Assembly: GCF_003173755.1 (NCBI RefSeq)
Contig: NZ_CP029553.1
Location: 5,832,001-5,896,000 of the forward strand
Length of the DNA: 64,000 bases
Origin: Methylobacterium terrae
GTDB taxonomy: Bacteria > Pseudomonadota > Alphaproteobacteria > Rhizobiales > Beijerinckiaceae
Reading direction: 5' to 3'
Shown: one piece after another, positions 33,434 through 44,600 of the stretch
Numbering within the stretch: position 1 is the first letter of the stretch
Layout: every line of letters starts with the position of its first letter
Translations under genes and position numbers: made by a program
The notes under the pieces: generated by a model
What the model was told of the DNA's origin: nothing
Seen by the model: the letters and a program-made list of their open reading frames with translations, nothing else
Database searches by the model: none

Positions 33434-35302
33434 ATGCTCCGCGTCAACGACCTCACCTACCGGATCGGCGACCGCCTGATCCTCGACCAAGCCGGCTTCG
33501 CCCTGCCCGAGCGGGCGCGGGTCGGGATCGTCGGGCGCAACGGCGCCGGCAAGACCACCCTGTTCCGGATCATCCAGGGCGACATTCCCACGGAGGGCGG
33601 CACGATCGGCCTGCCGAAGGGCACCCGGATCGGCGGCGTGGCGCAGGAGGCCCCGGCCGGCCCCGAGACCCTGCACGCGGTGGTGCTCGCCGCCGACACC
33701 GAGCGCACGCGGCTGATGCAGGAGGCCGAGACCGCCGACGGCCTGCGCCGGGCCGAGATCGAGACGCGGCTCGTCGACATCGACGCCCATTCGGCCCCGG
33801 CGCGAGCCGCCGCGATCCTGCACGGCCTCGGCTTCGACGCCGACGCGCAGGCGCGGCCCTGCTCCGACTTCTCCGGCGGCTGGCGGATGCGGGTGGCGCT
33901 CGCCGCGGTCTTGTTCTCCGAGCCGGACCTGCTGCTCCTCGACGAGCCGACCAACTACCTCGACATCGAGGGCACGCTCTGGCTCTACGACTACCTCGAG
34001 CGCTATCCGCGCACCGCGGTGATCATCAGCCACGACCGGGACCTCCTCGATACGTCCGTCGACCACATCCTCCATCTCGACCGCGGCAAGCTCACGCTCT
34101 ATCGCGGCGGCTACACCTCGTTCGCCCGCCAGCTCGCCGAGAAGCGCACGCTCCAGGCCAAGGCCCGGGTGAAGCAGGAGGCCGAGCGCGCCCACCTCCA
34201 GAGCTTCGTCGACCGCTTCAAGGCCAAGGCCACCAAGGCGCGCCAGGCCCAGTCGCGGATGAAGCGGCTCGCCAAGATGGAGCCGATCGCCGCGCTCATC
34301 GAGGACGACGTGCCGGTGATCCACCTGCCGAGCCCGGAGCGCGCCCTGTCGCCGCCCCTCGTCGCGATGGAGCGGGTCCAGGCCGGCTATCCCGACCGCA
34401 CGGTGCTGACCGGCCTCAACCTCACGCTCGCCCCCGACGACCGGGTCGCCTTGCTCGGCGCCAACGGCAACGGCAAGTCGACCTTCTGCAAGCTCATCGG
34501 CGGCCGGCTCGATCCCCTGTCGGGCGAGGTGCGGCGCTGGGCCAAGATGAACGTCGCCTACTTCGCCCAGCACCAGCTCGACGAATTGCGCCCGGCCGAG
34601 AGCGCCTACGCCCATGTCCGCGACCTGATGCCGGACGTGCCGGAGGCGCGTGCCCGCGCGGCGGCGGCCCGCCTCGGCTTCCCCGGCCACAAGGCCGACA
34701 CCCCGGTCTCGCAGCTCTCCGGCGGCGAGAAGGCGCGGCTCCTGATGGGGCTCGCCGCCTTCCACGGTCCCCACCTCCTGATCCTCGACGAGCCGACCAA
34801 CCACCTCGACATCGAGAGCCGCCAGGCCCTCGTCGAGGCGATCAACGACTACGAGGGCGCGGTGATCCTGGTGAGCCACGACCGCTTCCTGGTCGAGGCC
34901 TGCGCCGACCGGCTCTGGCTCGTGCGCAACGGCACCGTGAAGCCCTTCGACGGCGACATGGACGATTACCGCCGCCTGGTGCTCGCCGGCCCGGAGAGCG
35001 AGGCGCAGAAGTCCCAGGAACCGACCGGCGGCGCGAAGGCGGTCGAGCGCCGCTCCAACGCCGAGCGCCGGGCGGCGCTCGCGCCGATGCGCCGCAAGCT
35101 CGAGGCCGTGGAGGCGCGGATGGCCAAGCTCTCGGCCGCCATCGCCAAGATCGACGCGGCGCTCGCCGACGGCACCGCCTTCCGCACCGACGCCGCCAAG
35201 GCCGGCGAGCTCGCCCGCATGCGGGCGGAGGCCGCGTCGGCCCTGGGGAGCGCCGAGGAGGAATGGCTGGAGGTGAGCGAGGAACTGGAGGGGGAGGCGT
35301 GA
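33434..35302 (+). CDS. ABC-F family ATPase (YheS/Uup-like)
   Basis: 622 residues with two nucleotide-binding domains and no membrane spans. The first has GRNGAGKTTL, signature FSGGWRMR and LLLLDEPTNYLD; the second has GANGNGKST, LSGGEKAR and LILDEPTNHLD. Between them (about residues 235-300) is the charged linker helix pair (KRTLQAKARVKQEAERAHLQ) that contacts the ribosomal P/E-site region in ABC-F proteins. A C-terminal charged coiled-coil (EAVEARMAKLSAAIAKID) completes the YheS/Uup layout. Such proteins act on stalled or initiating ribosomes. The ATG at 33434 gives the standard MLRVNDLTYRIGDR start. Confidence 0.93.
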   Translation: MLRVNDLTYRIGDRLILDQAGFALPERARVGIVGRNGAGKTTLFRIIQGDIPTEGGTIGLPKGTRIGGVAQEAPAGPETLHAVVLAADTERTRLMQEAETADGLRRAEIETRLVDIDAHSAPARAAAILHGLGFDADAQARPCSDFSGGWRMRVALAAVLFSEPDLLLLDEPTNYLDIEGTLWLYDYLERYPRTAVIISHDRDLLDTSVDHILHLDRGKLTLYRGGYTSFARQLAEKRTLQAKARVKQEAERAHLQSFVDRFKAKATKARQAQSRMKRLAKMEPIAALIEDDVPVIHLPSPERALSPPLVAMERVQAGYPDRTVLTGLNLTLAPDDRVALLGANGNGKSTFCKLIGGRLDPLSGEVRRWAKMNVAYFAQHQLDELRPAESAYAHVRDLMPDVPEARARAAAARLGFPGHKADTPVSQLSGGEKARLLMGLAAFHGPHLLILDEPTNHLDIESRQALVEAINDYEGAVILVSHDRFLVEACADRLWLVRNGTVKPFDGDMDDYRRLVLAGPESEAQKSQEPTGGAKAVERRSNAERRAALAPMRRKLEAVEARMAKLSAAIAKIDAALADGTAFRTDAAKAGELARMRAEAASALGSAEEEWLEVSEELEGEA

Positions 35303-35390
35303 GTGACGATCATCGCGGCGTCCTCCCGGCGCTTGCCCGCCTTCCGCCTGCCGCCCTACACACAGTGCTCTCGCACCGGAGGATCGGGCC

Positions 35391-35699
35391 GTGACGGATC
35401 TGCGTCTGCTCTGCTTTGCCAAGGGGCGTCCCGGCCTGTGGGAGGCCGTCTGCGTCGATCTCGACATCGCCGTGCAGGCAGAGACGCAGGACGAGGTGCT
35501 GGCCCTGATGCGGACCTCCATCGACGCGTACCTGCATTCGCTCGAAGCGGAGGAGCCGGCGGTCCGCGAGCGCCTGCTGCGGCGGCGCGCGCCCTGGCAC
35601 GTCCGCACGCGCCTGCTTCTCGGCTTCATGTGGCACACCCTCACGCGCCGCAGCCGGGACGACTACCGGGCGAGCTACGAGCTGCCGTGCCACGCCTGA
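35391..35699 (+). CDS. HicB-like antitoxin (second pair)
   Basis: 102 residues from a GTG. The first half, LRLLCFAKGRPGLWEAVCVDLDIAVQAET-DEVLALM-TSIDAYL, follows the HicB core: two strands with WEA-CVDLDI and then a helix. The second half is basic and differs from classical HicB (RRAPWHVRTRLLLGFMWHTLTR), with no clear ribbon-helix-helix or helix-turn-helix. Its 3' end overlaps the next gene, a HicA homologue, by 13 bases. The pair therefore looks like a toxin-antitoxin operon with the antitoxin first, as in the other pair at 16795, although the protein sequences are clearly distinct. Confidence 0.7.
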   Translation: MTDLRLLCFAKGRPGLWEAVCVDLDIAVQAETQDEVLALMRTSIDAYLHSLEAEEPAVRERLLRRRAPWHVRTRLLLGFMWHTLTRRSRDDYRASYELPCHA

Positions 35700-35914
35700 A
35701 ATGCACGTTCCAGGACGTACGCGACATCCTGCACGCTCACGGCTTCGTCCTCGTGCGCCAGAACGGCACCAGCCATGCGCAGTACAGAGGCGTCGTGAAC
35801 GGCGAGGTCCGCATGACGACCGTGGCGGGGAAGCCGTCCGATGACGTCAATCCTGATACCTTGAGTTCGATCATCCGTCAGTCCGGCCTGCCGAAGAAGC
35901 TGTTTCGGAAATAA
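35687..35914 (+). CDS. HicA-like toxin (second pair)
   Basis: 75 residues from a GTG at 35687 inside the end of the antitoxin gene. The HicA core is obvious: VRDILHAHGFVLVRQNGTSHAQYRG, where the histidine after NGTS is the conserved active-site residue of the GSH motif, then a strand MTTVAGKPSDDV and PDTLSSIIRQSGL at the C-terminus. The family comprises small double-stranded-RNA-binding-fold mRNA interferases. An ATG further downstream would remove the first helix, so the GTG is preferred. Expression is expected to be coupled to the upstream antitoxin. Confidence 0.82.
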   Translation: MPRLKCTFQDVRDILHAHGFVLVRQNGTSHAQYRGVVNGEVRMTTVAGKPSDDVNPDTLSSIIRQSGLPKKLFRK

Positions 35915-35971
35915 GGCAGCGCCCCGCCGCCCCGAGAAACCTCCAACATCCCTCGCGTGACGACTTCATCC

Positions 35972-36835
35972 ATGACCACCCCCTCCTACGTCCTCTCCCT
36001 CTCCTGCACCAACGTCCCGGGGATCGTGGCCGGCGTGTCGGCCTACCTGTTCGAGGCCGGCTGCAACATCCTCGACGCGCAGCAATTCGACGACGTCGAG
36101 ACCGGCCGCTTCTTCATGCGGATCGTGTTCAACCCGGTCCGGGGCGAGCCGGGGCGGGACGCCCTGGCGCAGGGCTTCGAGGCGGTCGCGGCGCGCTTCG
36201 GCATGGACTGGACCTTGCGCGACCGGGCCGAGCGGCGCCGCGTGATGCTGCTCGTCTCGCGCTTCGACCACTGCCTCAACGACCTCCTCTATCGCTGGCG
36301 CATCGGCGAATTGCCGATGGACATCTGCGCCGTGGTCTCGAACTACCCGCGCGAGATCTACGGCGCGGCCGATCTCGCGGGAGTCCCGTTCCACCACCTG
36401 CCGATCACGCCGGACACCAAGCCCCGGCAGGAGGCCGCCCTGTGGCGGCTCGTCGAGGAGACCGGCGCCGAACTGGTCGTGCTCGCCCGCTACATGCAGA
36501 TCCTGTCGGACGACCTCTCCCAGAAGCTGTCGGGCCGCTGCATCAACATCCACCACTCGTTCCTGCCCGGCTTCAAGGGCGCGAGGCCCTACCACCAGGC
36601 CCATGCGCGCGGCGTGAAGCTGATCGGCGCGACCTCGCACCTCGTCACCGGCGACCTCGACGAGGGGCCGATCATCGAGCAGGACGTCGAGCGCATCTCG
36701 CACCGCGACACCCCCGACGACCTCGTGCGCAAGGGCCGCGACATCGAGCGCCGGGTGCTCGCCCGTGCCGTCCGCTACGTGCTCGAGGACCGGGTGATCG
36801 CCAACGGCGCCAAGACGGTGGTGTTCACGGACTAG
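35972..36835 (+). CDS. purU: Formyltetrahydrofolate deformylase
   Basis: 287 residues. An N-terminal ACT domain ([27 protein letters not shown], about residues 5-80) is fused to a formyltransferase-type catalytic domain. The latter contains [35 protein letters not shown] and [18 protein letters not shown]. This supplies the His and Asp of the hydrolase active site. PurU hydrolyses 10-formyl-tetrahydrofolate to formate and tetrahydrofolate; in methylotrophs this reaction links folate C1 pools to formate. The ATG at 35972 is chosen over a GTG at 35957. Its last 11 bases overlap the end of the convergent AlgX-like gene. Confidence 0.95.
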   Translation: MTTPSYVLSLSCTNVPGIVAGVSAYLFEAGCNILDAQQFDDVETGRFFMRIVFNPVRGEPGRDALAQGFEAVAARFGMDWTLRDRAERRRVMLLVSRFDHCLNDLLYRWRIGELPMDICAVVSNYPREIYGAADLAGVPFHHLPITPDTKPRQEAALWRLVEETGAELVVLARYMQILSDDLSQKLSGRCINIHHSFLPGFKGARPYHQAHARGVKLIGATSHLVTGDLDEGPIIEQDVERISHRDTPDDLVRKGRDIERRVLARAVRYVLEDRVIANGAKTVVFTD

Positions 36836-37763
36836 CCGCGAGCGACGGGTCCTCCGCCAGGAGCCGGGCGATCGCCTCCTCCTGGTAGCGCTTCACGTCG
36901 AAGCGGTCGCCCGGCAGGCGCGCCATGTAGCGCTCCGCCGATTCGGTGACGAGGAGGTCGGGCCGCAGCCGCGCGACGAGGTCCCAGTCGACCTCCGCCG
37001 ACCAGACGAAGTGCACCTCGCGGAAGGTCTCGGCGAGCATGGCGGTCAGGCCGCTCTCGCCGTAGCCCGAGTAGGACGAGCCGAACAGGAGCAGCCGGCG
37101 CGGGTCCGCCGTGGGATCGTCGTTGCGGTATCCGACCGCGACGCCGGTATGGAGGTCGAGCGCCGGATGGCGCCGGGCCAGGGCGTGGAGCGGGCTCCTC
37201 TCCGCCACGCGGGCCCGAAGCGGGATCACGTGCAGGTCGCGGGTCTCCGGCACCGGGAATTGCAGCTTCTCGCCGAGGTCCATGATCCGCGTGGCGGTGA
37301 CGACCGGGCGGGTCGGCAGGAGGTCGTCGAGCGGCGCCGCGCCGCCGGCCGCGCAGAGCGCCCGGTAGGCGATGAGGGTGCCGTGCGAGGTCCAGTGGGT
37401 GTCGGTGCGGTAGTACAGGTCGGTCGTGTCGCGCGCGGCCCGCAGGGGCGTGAGGGCGTCCACCCACAGCCGCCGTCCGGCGGCCGAGAGGCGCAGGAGC
37501 CGGGCCAGCCGGCGCGCCGGCGAGCGCGCCGCCCGGACCGGGCCGCGGCCGAAGAAGTGCCGGTCGTAGACGCTCAGCTTCTCGGGCGAGACGAGGTGGA
37601 GGTAGCGCAGGCCGAGCCCCTCGGCCCGGGCGGCGCGCGCCAGCAGCAGCCGGCGCCAGCCCCGCAGCATCCGCCACACCGCGAGGTCGGTGCGGTAGAG
37701 GTCCGCCGCGCCGTTGCTGCCGCCGGTGAGGAACAGCCAGCCGTCCTTCCCGATGTGGAACAT
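36825..37763 (-). CDS. AlgX/AlgJ-like SGNH hydrolase-fold protein
   Basis: 312 residues. The protein starts [17 protein letters not shown], the typical opening of AlgX/AlgJ-type proteins. The [17 protein letters not shown] segment carries the T-D-x-H-W catalytic Asp/His, and [16 protein letters not shown] has the nucleophile serine. Homologues O-acetylate alginate or other exopolysaccharides. No signal peptide is evident, so this one may be cytoplasmic or act on a donor inside the cell. It lies 11 bases downstream of a methyltransferase gene on the same strand, with GAGGG before the ATG, implying a two-gene operon for modifying a saccharide (inference). Confidence 0.78.
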   Translation of the reverse strand: MFHIGKDGWLFLTGGSNGAADLYRTDLAVWRMLRGWRRLLLARAARAEGLGLRYLHLVSPEKLSVYDRHFFGRGPVRAARSPARRLARLLRLSAAGRRLWVDALTPLRAARDTTDLYYRTDTHWTSHGTLIAYRALCAAGGAAPLDDLLPTRPVVTATRIMDLGEKLQFPVPETRDLHVIPLRARVAERSPLHALARRHPALDLHTGVAVGYRNDDPTADPRRLLLFGSSYSGYGESGLTAMLAETFREVHFVWSAEVDWDLVARLRPDLLVTESAERYMARLPGDRFDVKRYQEEAIARLLAEDPSLAASP

Positions 37764-37774
37764 CCCGGGATCCC

Positions 37775-38572
37775 TCACAGGATCGTCCGGTTCGCCCGCG
37801 TCCGGCGGCCGATGACCGCGTAGAGCGTGCGCGTCCGGCCGTCGTGCCGGCTTCGGCGATACGCGACCCGCGTCTCGCTGAAGCCGATGACGTGGAGCCA
37901 GTGCACGACCGTCCGCGGCGGGATCCGCCACCAGGCCTCGAACGGGTTGCCGCGGCCCGGCCGGGGCAGGAAGACCAGGGGCGCGTCGCTCCCGCCCTCG
38001 GCGAGACGCCCGAGCAGGGAGCGGCGCGGCATCAGGCCGGTGATCACGGCGGTCTCCTGGACGAGGCGCAGGGCGCCGTGCAGGGCGCGGAACGGGTCGC
38101 GGAGATGGGGCAGCGCCCCGATCACCGCGGCATCGACCGGGCCGATCCCCGCGGGGATGTCGTAGAGGTCGCCCTCGATCCGCGCGGCGCGCGAGCCCAG
38201 CGCCGCGTGGCAGAACCGGTAGGCGCGGGCGATCCGGACCTGGTGCGCGTCGAGCAGGGGCACGAGGTGCGAGGCGGGCACGCCGTCGCAGAACGGCACG
38301 AGGTCCCAGTGCCGGCCTCCGGCGCGGTCGTAGGACACCACCTCGGCGCCGAGCGCCTCCAGGGCGAAGCTGGTGAAGCCGCTGAGGGCGGCGACGTCGA
38401 GCACCCGCTTGCCGTGGAGCGGCACGCCGGCGAGGCAGGCCGGGAAGGCGTCGCGCAGGTCGATCTCGCCCCGCAGGGTGCCGTGGCCCGGGACGTCGAT
38501 CGTGTGCGTGAGATGCAGAGTCTCAGGCAACTCCTCAGAGTGGCCCGCGGCGGCGGGATCGCAGTCCGGCAT
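37775..38572 (-). CDS. Class I SAM-dependent methyltransferase
   Basis: 265 residues. The AdoMet-binding motif I is KRVLDVAALSGFTSFALEALGAEVVSYD, ending in the acidic residue that holds the ribose. The remainder (GDLYDIPAGIGPVDAAVIGALPHLRDPF) gives motifs II-III, typical of the 'DUF1698/TylF-like' sugar or natural-product methyltransferases. The substrate is unknown. The start at the ATG 38572 is tentative since the frame continues to 38644. The gene precedes the AlgX-like gene with an 11-base gap, so both may modify the same glycan. Confidence 0.75.
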   Translation of the reverse strand: MPDCDPAAAGHSEELPETLHLTHTIDVPGHGTLRGEIDLRDAFPACLAGVPLHGKRVLDVAALSGFTSFALEALGAEVVSYDRAGGRHWDLVPFCDGVPASHLVPLLDAHQVRIARAYRFCHAALGSRAARIEGDLYDIPAGIGPVDAAVIGALPHLRDPFRALHGALRLVQETAVITGLMPRRSLLGRLAEGGSDAPLVFLPRPGRGNPFEAWWRIPPRTVVHWLHVIGFSETRVAYRRSRHDGRTRTLYAVIGRRTRANRTIL

Positions 38573-38777
38573 GTCCGTCCGGGCCTCTCCCGTCCAGGCG
38601 TCGATACTGCCCGGGCGGGTACCATTTCGGTGCCGGGGCGGCAACGCGGCCGCCGCGCGCCGCTCGGCGTAAACTGCTCGGCGCTCGCCGCTTGGCGTCG
38701 CCCACCCCGGCAGGGTAAGCCCGCGTCACGATCCCCGAGCGGGCACCGCCCGCGCGACGACCCGGAGTTCCAAGACG

Positions 38778-39212
38778 ATGTCCGACCTCACCCTCGACGC
38801 CGCCTCGACCATCGTGACCGCCGCCCTCGAGGCCGGCCGCGAGCTCGGGCTCAAGCCCCTGGCGGTGGTGGTGCTCGACGCCCGCGGCGCCCTCAAGGCG
38901 GCGGGCGTGGAGGACGGCACCAGCCTCAAGCGCTCCGAGATCGCCGCCGGCAAGGCCAACGGCGCGCTCGCCCTCGGCATCGGCTCGCGCGCCATCGCCA
39001 AGCGGGCCGAGGAGCAGGCCTACTTCGTCGCCGCCGTGACCCACGTCGCGGGGCCGGCCGGCCTGATCCCGGTCCCGGGCGGCGTGCTGATCAAGCGCGA
39101 CGGCACGCTCGTCGGCGCCGTCGGCATCTCGGGCGACACCTCGGACAACGACGAGAAGGCGGCCCTCGCCGGAATCGCCGCCGCCGGGCTCCAGGCCGAG
39201 ACCGGCGCCTGA
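38778..39212 (+). CDS. GlcG/HbpS family protein
   Basis: 144 residues. TLDAASTIVTAALEAGRELGLKPLAVVVLDARGALKA is the usual N-terminus of the GlcG/HbpS (DUF336) fold, and AGLIPVPGGVLIKRDGTLVGAVGISGDTSDNDEKAAL is its most conserved block. Family members occur as haem-binding or cofactor-linked accessory proteins; their exact role is mostly unknown. The gene is eight bases upstream of the peptide-binding-protein gene and likely heads that operon. Confidence 0.88.
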   Translation: MSDLTLDAASTIVTAALEAGRELGLKPLAVVVLDARGALKAAGVEDGTSLKRSEIAAGKANGALALGIGSRAIAKRAEEQAYFVAAVTHVAGPAGLIPVPGGVLIKRDGTLVGAVGISGDTSDNDEKAALAGIAAAGLQAETGA

Positions 39213-39220
39213 GCCGAACG

Positions 39221-40804
39221 ATGCGGCGGCGCGACGTCCTGGCGGCCTTGAGCGCCGCCGCCCTGGCGGCTCCCGCCCGCGCCGCCGCGCCCGCCGCCTA
39301 CCGGCGCGGCAACGGCGCCGATCCCGAGACCCTCGATCCGCACAAGACCTCGACGGTGGCCGAGGCGACGATCCTCCTCGACCTCTACGAGGGCCTGAGC
39401 GCCTACGGCCCCGACGGCAACCTGGTGCCCGGGGCGGCCGCGGGCTGGACCACCTCGGCCGACGGCCTGACCTGGACCTTCTCGTTGCGCCCCGACGGGC
39501 GCTGGTCGAACGGAGACCCCGTCGTCGCCGACGACTTCGTGCACGGCTTCCGGCGCATGCTCGATCCGGCGACGGGGGCGAAGTACGCCAGCGTGCTGGC
39601 GCCGATCCTGAACGCCGAGGCGGTCAATCGCGGGGAGAAGCCGGTCGAGGCGACCGGCGTCTCCGCCCCCGACCCGCTGACCGTGGTGATCCGGCTGGCG
39701 CAGCCGACGCCCTACTTCGTCGAGCTGATGGCCCACCAGGCGAGCACGCCGGTCCACCGTCCCTCGCTCGCCCGCCACCGCGACGCCTTCACGCGGCCCG
39801 GCAACCTGGTGTCGAACGGCGCCTACCTGCTCAAGGACTTCTCGCCGAACGACCGCATCACGGCGATCCGCAACCCGCATTACCGCGAGGCCGCGACGGT
39901 CGCGATCCCCCAGGTCGAGTACATCCCGACGCCGGATCTCGCCGCCGCGGTGCGCCGCTTCGCCGCCGGCGAGATCGATTCGCTGGAAGACCTGCCCGCC
40001 GACCAGGTGAAGGCGCTGAAAGCCCGCTTCGGCGCGGGCGTGATCCTCAACCCCGCCCTCGGCGTGCTCGCGCTGATGGTCAACGTGAGGAAGCGCCCCC
40101 TCGACGACGCGCGGGTGCGCCGCGCCCTGTCGCTCGCCCTCGACCGCGAGTTCCTGGCCGAGGCGGTGTGGGGCGAGACGATGCTGCCGGCCTATTCCCT
40201 GACGCCCGACGGTCTCGACAACGCGCTCCCGCCCCCCGCGATGCCGGGCCGGGACCTCTCGCCGCTGGAGCGCGAGGACGCGGCGGTCGCGCTCCTGCGC
40301 GAGGCCGGCCACGGTCCGGGCGGGGCACCGCTCGCGGTCGAGCTGCGCTACAACATCACCGACAACAACCGGAACACCATGGTGGCGATCGCCGACATGT
40401 GGCGGCCGCTCAACGTGACGACCGCCTTCGCCGCCACCGACGCCAAGACCCACTTCGCCTACCTGCGCGACGGCGGCCCGTTCGACATCGCCCGGATGAG
40501 CTGGCTCGCCGACTACGCCGACCCGCAGAACTTCCTGTTCCTGGTCGAGAGCGGCAACGACGGCTTCAACTCGGGGCATTACGCCAACCCGGCCTACGAC
40601 GCCCTGATGCGCGACGCCGCCCGCGAGACCGACCTCGAGGCCCGGGCCCGGATCCTGTACCGGGCGGAAGAGCTCTTCCTCGCCGACCTGCCCTGGATCC
40701 CGCTGCTGCATTACCGGCACAAGCACCTGATCGGGCCGCGCCTGCGCGGCTTTACGCCGAACCTGCGCGGCGTCTCGCCGACGCGCTGGCTCTCGCTCGC
40801 ATGA
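39221..40804 (+). CDS. oppA: Oligopeptide ABC transporter substrate-binding protein (OppA-like)
   Basis: 527 residues with a signal peptide (MRRRDVLAALSAAALAAPARA; the RRR-D-V-L start is also compatible with Tat export). The solute-binding family 5 pattern is clear: NGADPETLDPHKTSTVAEATILLDLYEGL, GWTTSADGLTWTFSLRPDGRWSNGDPV and a later VNVRKRPLDDARVRRALSLALDRE. These proteins capture oligopeptides in the periplasm for the OppB-OppC channel. The gene continues the operon after the GlcG gene and is followed by a 15-bp tandem repeat before oppB. Confidence 0.93.
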   Translation: MRRRDVLAALSAAALAAPARAAAPAAYRRGNGADPETLDPHKTSTVAEATILLDLYEGLSAYGPDGNLVPGAAAGWTTSADGLTWTFSLRPDGRWSNGDPVVADDFVHGFRRMLDPATGAKYASVLAPILNAEAVNRGEKPVEATGVSAPDPLTVVIRLAQPTPYFVELMAHQASTPVHRPSLARHRDAFTRPGNLVSNGAYLLKDFSPNDRITAIRNPHYREAATVAIPQVEYIPTPDLAAAVRRFAAGEIDSLEDLPADQVKALKARFGAGVILNPALGVLALMVNVRKRPLDDARVRRALSLALDREFLAEAVWGETMLPAYSLTPDGLDNALPPPAMPGRDLSPLEREDAAVALLREAGHGPGGAPLAVELRYNITDNNRNTMVAIADMWRPLNVTTAFAATDAKTHFAYLRDGGPFDIARMSWLADYADPQNFLFLVESGNDGFNSGHYANPAYDALMRDAARETDLEARARILYRAEELFLADLPWIPLLHYRHKHLIGPRLRGFTPNLRGVSPTRWLSLA

Positions 40805-40861
40805 GTGTCCCTCGCTTGAGTCTCCCTCGCTTGAGTCTCCCTCGCTTGAGTCTCCTTGGCG
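40802..40861 (+). repeat. 15-bp tandem repeat, four units, oppA-oppB spacer
   Basis: Units TGAGTGTCCCTCGCT (40802), TGAGTCTCCCTCGCT (40817), TGAGTCTCCCTCGCT (40832) and TGAGTCTCCTTGGCG (40847) follow one another without gaps. The first unit begins with the oppA stop codon TGA, and each unit repeats that TGA in the same frame (15 is a multiple of three). Confidence 0.9.
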
Positions 40862-40874
40862 TGAGGTCCGGCGC

Positions 40875-41798
40875 ATGATTCCCTACATCCTGCGCCGCCT
40901 CGCCCAGAGCGTCCCGACGCTCTTCATCGTCGTCACCCTGTCGTTCTTCCTGGTGCGGCTCGCGCCCGGCGGCCCGTTCGACCTCGAGCGGCCGCTGCCG
41001 GCCGCCGCGATGGAGAACCTGCGCCGGGTCTACGGCCTCGACCAGCCGCTCCTCGTCCAGTATGGCCGCTACCTCGCGGCGCTCGCGCACGGCGACCTCG
41101 GGCCGTCCTTCTCGGTGCGCGACCTCTCGGTGGCGGAGCTGTTCGCCCGCGGCCTGCCGGTCTCGATGACGCTCGGCGGCCTCGCCCTCCTGGCCTCGCT
41201 CGTCCTCGGCACGGGCCTCGGCGCGCTCGCGGCCCTGCGGCGGGGCGCGTGGCTGGACCACGCCGTGACCACGCTCGGCACCTTCGCGCTCACCGTGCCG
41301 GGCTTCGTGGTGGCGCCGCTGCTCCAGATCGCCTTCGGCCTGTCCCTGCGCTGGCTCCCCGTCGGCGGCTGGGACGACGGCGCTCCGAGACACCTCGTCC
41401 TGCCGGTCGTCACCCTGGCGCTGCCGCAGGTCGCGGTGATCGCGCGGCTGGCCCGGGCCGGCCTCGTCGAGGTGTTCGACCGGCCGCACTGGCGCACCCT
41501 GCGGAGCTTGGGCCTGCCGCCCCGGATGCTGGCGCTCCACGCCCTGCGGGGCGCGGCGCTTCCCGTGGTCTCCTATCTCGGGCCCGCCGCCGCCGGCCTC
41601 CTCACCGGCTCGGTGGTGGTCGAGACGGTGTTCGGCCTGCCCGGCGTCGGGCGCTACTTCGTCGACGGGGCGATCAACCGCGACTACACGCTGGTGCTCG
41701 GCACGGTGGTGCTGATCGCGGTCTTCGTCCTGGTACTCAACCTGATCGCCGATCTCGCCTGCGCCCTCATCGACCCGCGCTTGAGGGAATTCGGGTGA
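40875..41798 (+). CDS. oppB: Oligopeptide ABC transporter permease (OppB-like)
   Basis: 307 residues with six membrane spans. MIPYILRRLAQSVPTLFIVVTLSFFLVRLAPGGPF is the standard OppB/DppB start, and the region FALTVPGFVVAPLLQIAFGLSLRWLPVGGW and the coupling EAA-type segment near WRTLRSLGLPPRM match the family. The end GVGRYFVDGAINRDYTLVLGTVVLIAVFVLVLNL is also diagnostic. It pairs with the OppC-like protein. Its stop overlaps the GTG of oppC by four bases. Confidence 0.93.
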   Translation: MIPYILRRLAQSVPTLFIVVTLSFFLVRLAPGGPFDLERPLPAAAMENLRRVYGLDQPLLVQYGRYLAALAHGDLGPSFSVRDLSVAELFARGLPVSMTLGGLALLASLVLGTGLGALAALRRGAWLDHAVTTLGTFALTVPGFVVAPLLQIAFGLSLRWLPVGGWDDGAPRHLVLPVVTLALPQVAVIARLARAGLVEVFDRPHWRTLRSLGLPPRMLALHALRGAALPVVSYLGPAAAGLLTGSVVVETVFGLPGVGRYFVDGAINRDYTLVLGTVVLIAVFVLVLNLIADLACALIDPRLREFG

Positions 41799-42912
41799 TC
41801 CGGTCCGCGGACATCCCCGCCTTCGCCGAGGCCTCGCTCCTCGCCCGCGCCCGCCGGCGCCTCGTCGGGGACGGGATCGCCCGGGCCTGCGCGGCGATCC
41901 TCGCCCTCGTGACGCTCGCCTGCCTCGTCGGCCCGCTCCTCACCGGCCACCCCTACGACCGGCTCTACTACGACTATCCCGGCACCCCGCCCTCGCTCGC
42001 GCTCTACCCGAAGCCCGACGCGGTGCGCCCGGCCCTCGGCCGGCTCGCCTTCCGGATGCGGGTGCGGGCGGAGGACGTGAGCGTCACGGGCGATGCGGTG
42101 CGCGTGACGCTCGCCGCCGACAAGGCCGTCGATCCCCGGGTGCTGACCTTCTTTTCCCGCTCCGACACCTTCGGGGAGGCCCGCGTGCGCGCGCGCTCGG
42201 ATGACGGGCGGCGGCTGACCGTCGAGGCGCCGCTACGGTCCTTGCGCTTCCTCGCCGGCACCGATTCGCTCGGGCGCGACCTCCTCACCCGCACCCTCGT
42301 CGCCGGGCGCCTGTCGCTGGCGCTCGGCCTGATGGCGACCGCGGTGGCGCTCGGCATCGGGGTCGCCTACGGGGCGCTCGCCGGCACCCTCGGCGGGCGG
42401 GTCGACGCGGCGATGATGCGCCTCGTCGACATCCTGTACTCCCTGCCCTTCGTGTTCTTCGTCATCATGCTGGTGGTGTTCTTCGGCCGCTCGGTGGCGC
42501 TGATCTTCGTCGCGGTCGGCGCCGTCGAGTGGCTCGACATGGCCCGCATCGTCAGGGCGGAGGCGCAAGCGATCCGCCGGCGCGACTACGTCCGGGCGGC
42601 GGAGGCGCTCGGCCTCACCACCGCGGCGATCCTGCGCCGGCACGTGGTGCCGAACCTGCTCGGCCCCGTCGTCGCCTTCGCGGCCCTGATGGTGCCCCGC
42701 GTGATCCTGCTCGAGAGCTTCCTGTCCTTCCTCGGCCTCGGCGTGCAGGAGCCGGCGACGAGCTGGGGCGTGCTGATCGCCGACGGCGCCCGCTCCCTCG
42801 AGACCGCGCCGTGGATGCTGGTCGTGCCGGCCGCGTTCCTGGTCGCCACCCTGCTCGCCCTGACGCTGCTCGGCGAGCGCCTGCGCGACGCCCTCGACCC
42901 GCGCGAGGGCGC

Positions 42913-42916
<4 letters not shown>
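41795..42916 (+). CDS. oppC: Oligopeptide ABC transporter permease (OppC-like)
   Basis: 373 residues from a GTG overlapping the oppB stop (GTGA). After the first membrane span there is a periplasmic insertion (residues 50-145), longer than in the smallest OppC proteins. Then come FLAGTDSLGRDLLTRTLVAGR, the classic OppC/DppC block, and the EAA loop RAEAQAIRRRDYVRAAEALGL. The end QEPATSWGVLIADGA matches the family. Similar insertions occur in YejE-type permeases. It forms the membrane channel with OppB. Confidence 0.92.
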
Positions 42917-44511
<1,595 letters not shown>

Positions 44512-44600
44512 GGCCCCGGCTCCCCGCAGGCCCTTGAAGGGCCCGCCCGGGTGCGCCACTTCGCGCCTTCCGATAGGGCAAATCCTGGAGACCAAGACCG

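Noticed and set aside
33335..35644. 769-codon minus-strand frame over the ABC-F gene
   Set aside because: Antisense of a gene with two complete ATPase domains.
40802..40861. Possible CRISPR or regulatory iteron array
   Set aside because: 15-bp units without spacers or dyad symmetry; a simple tandem repeat.
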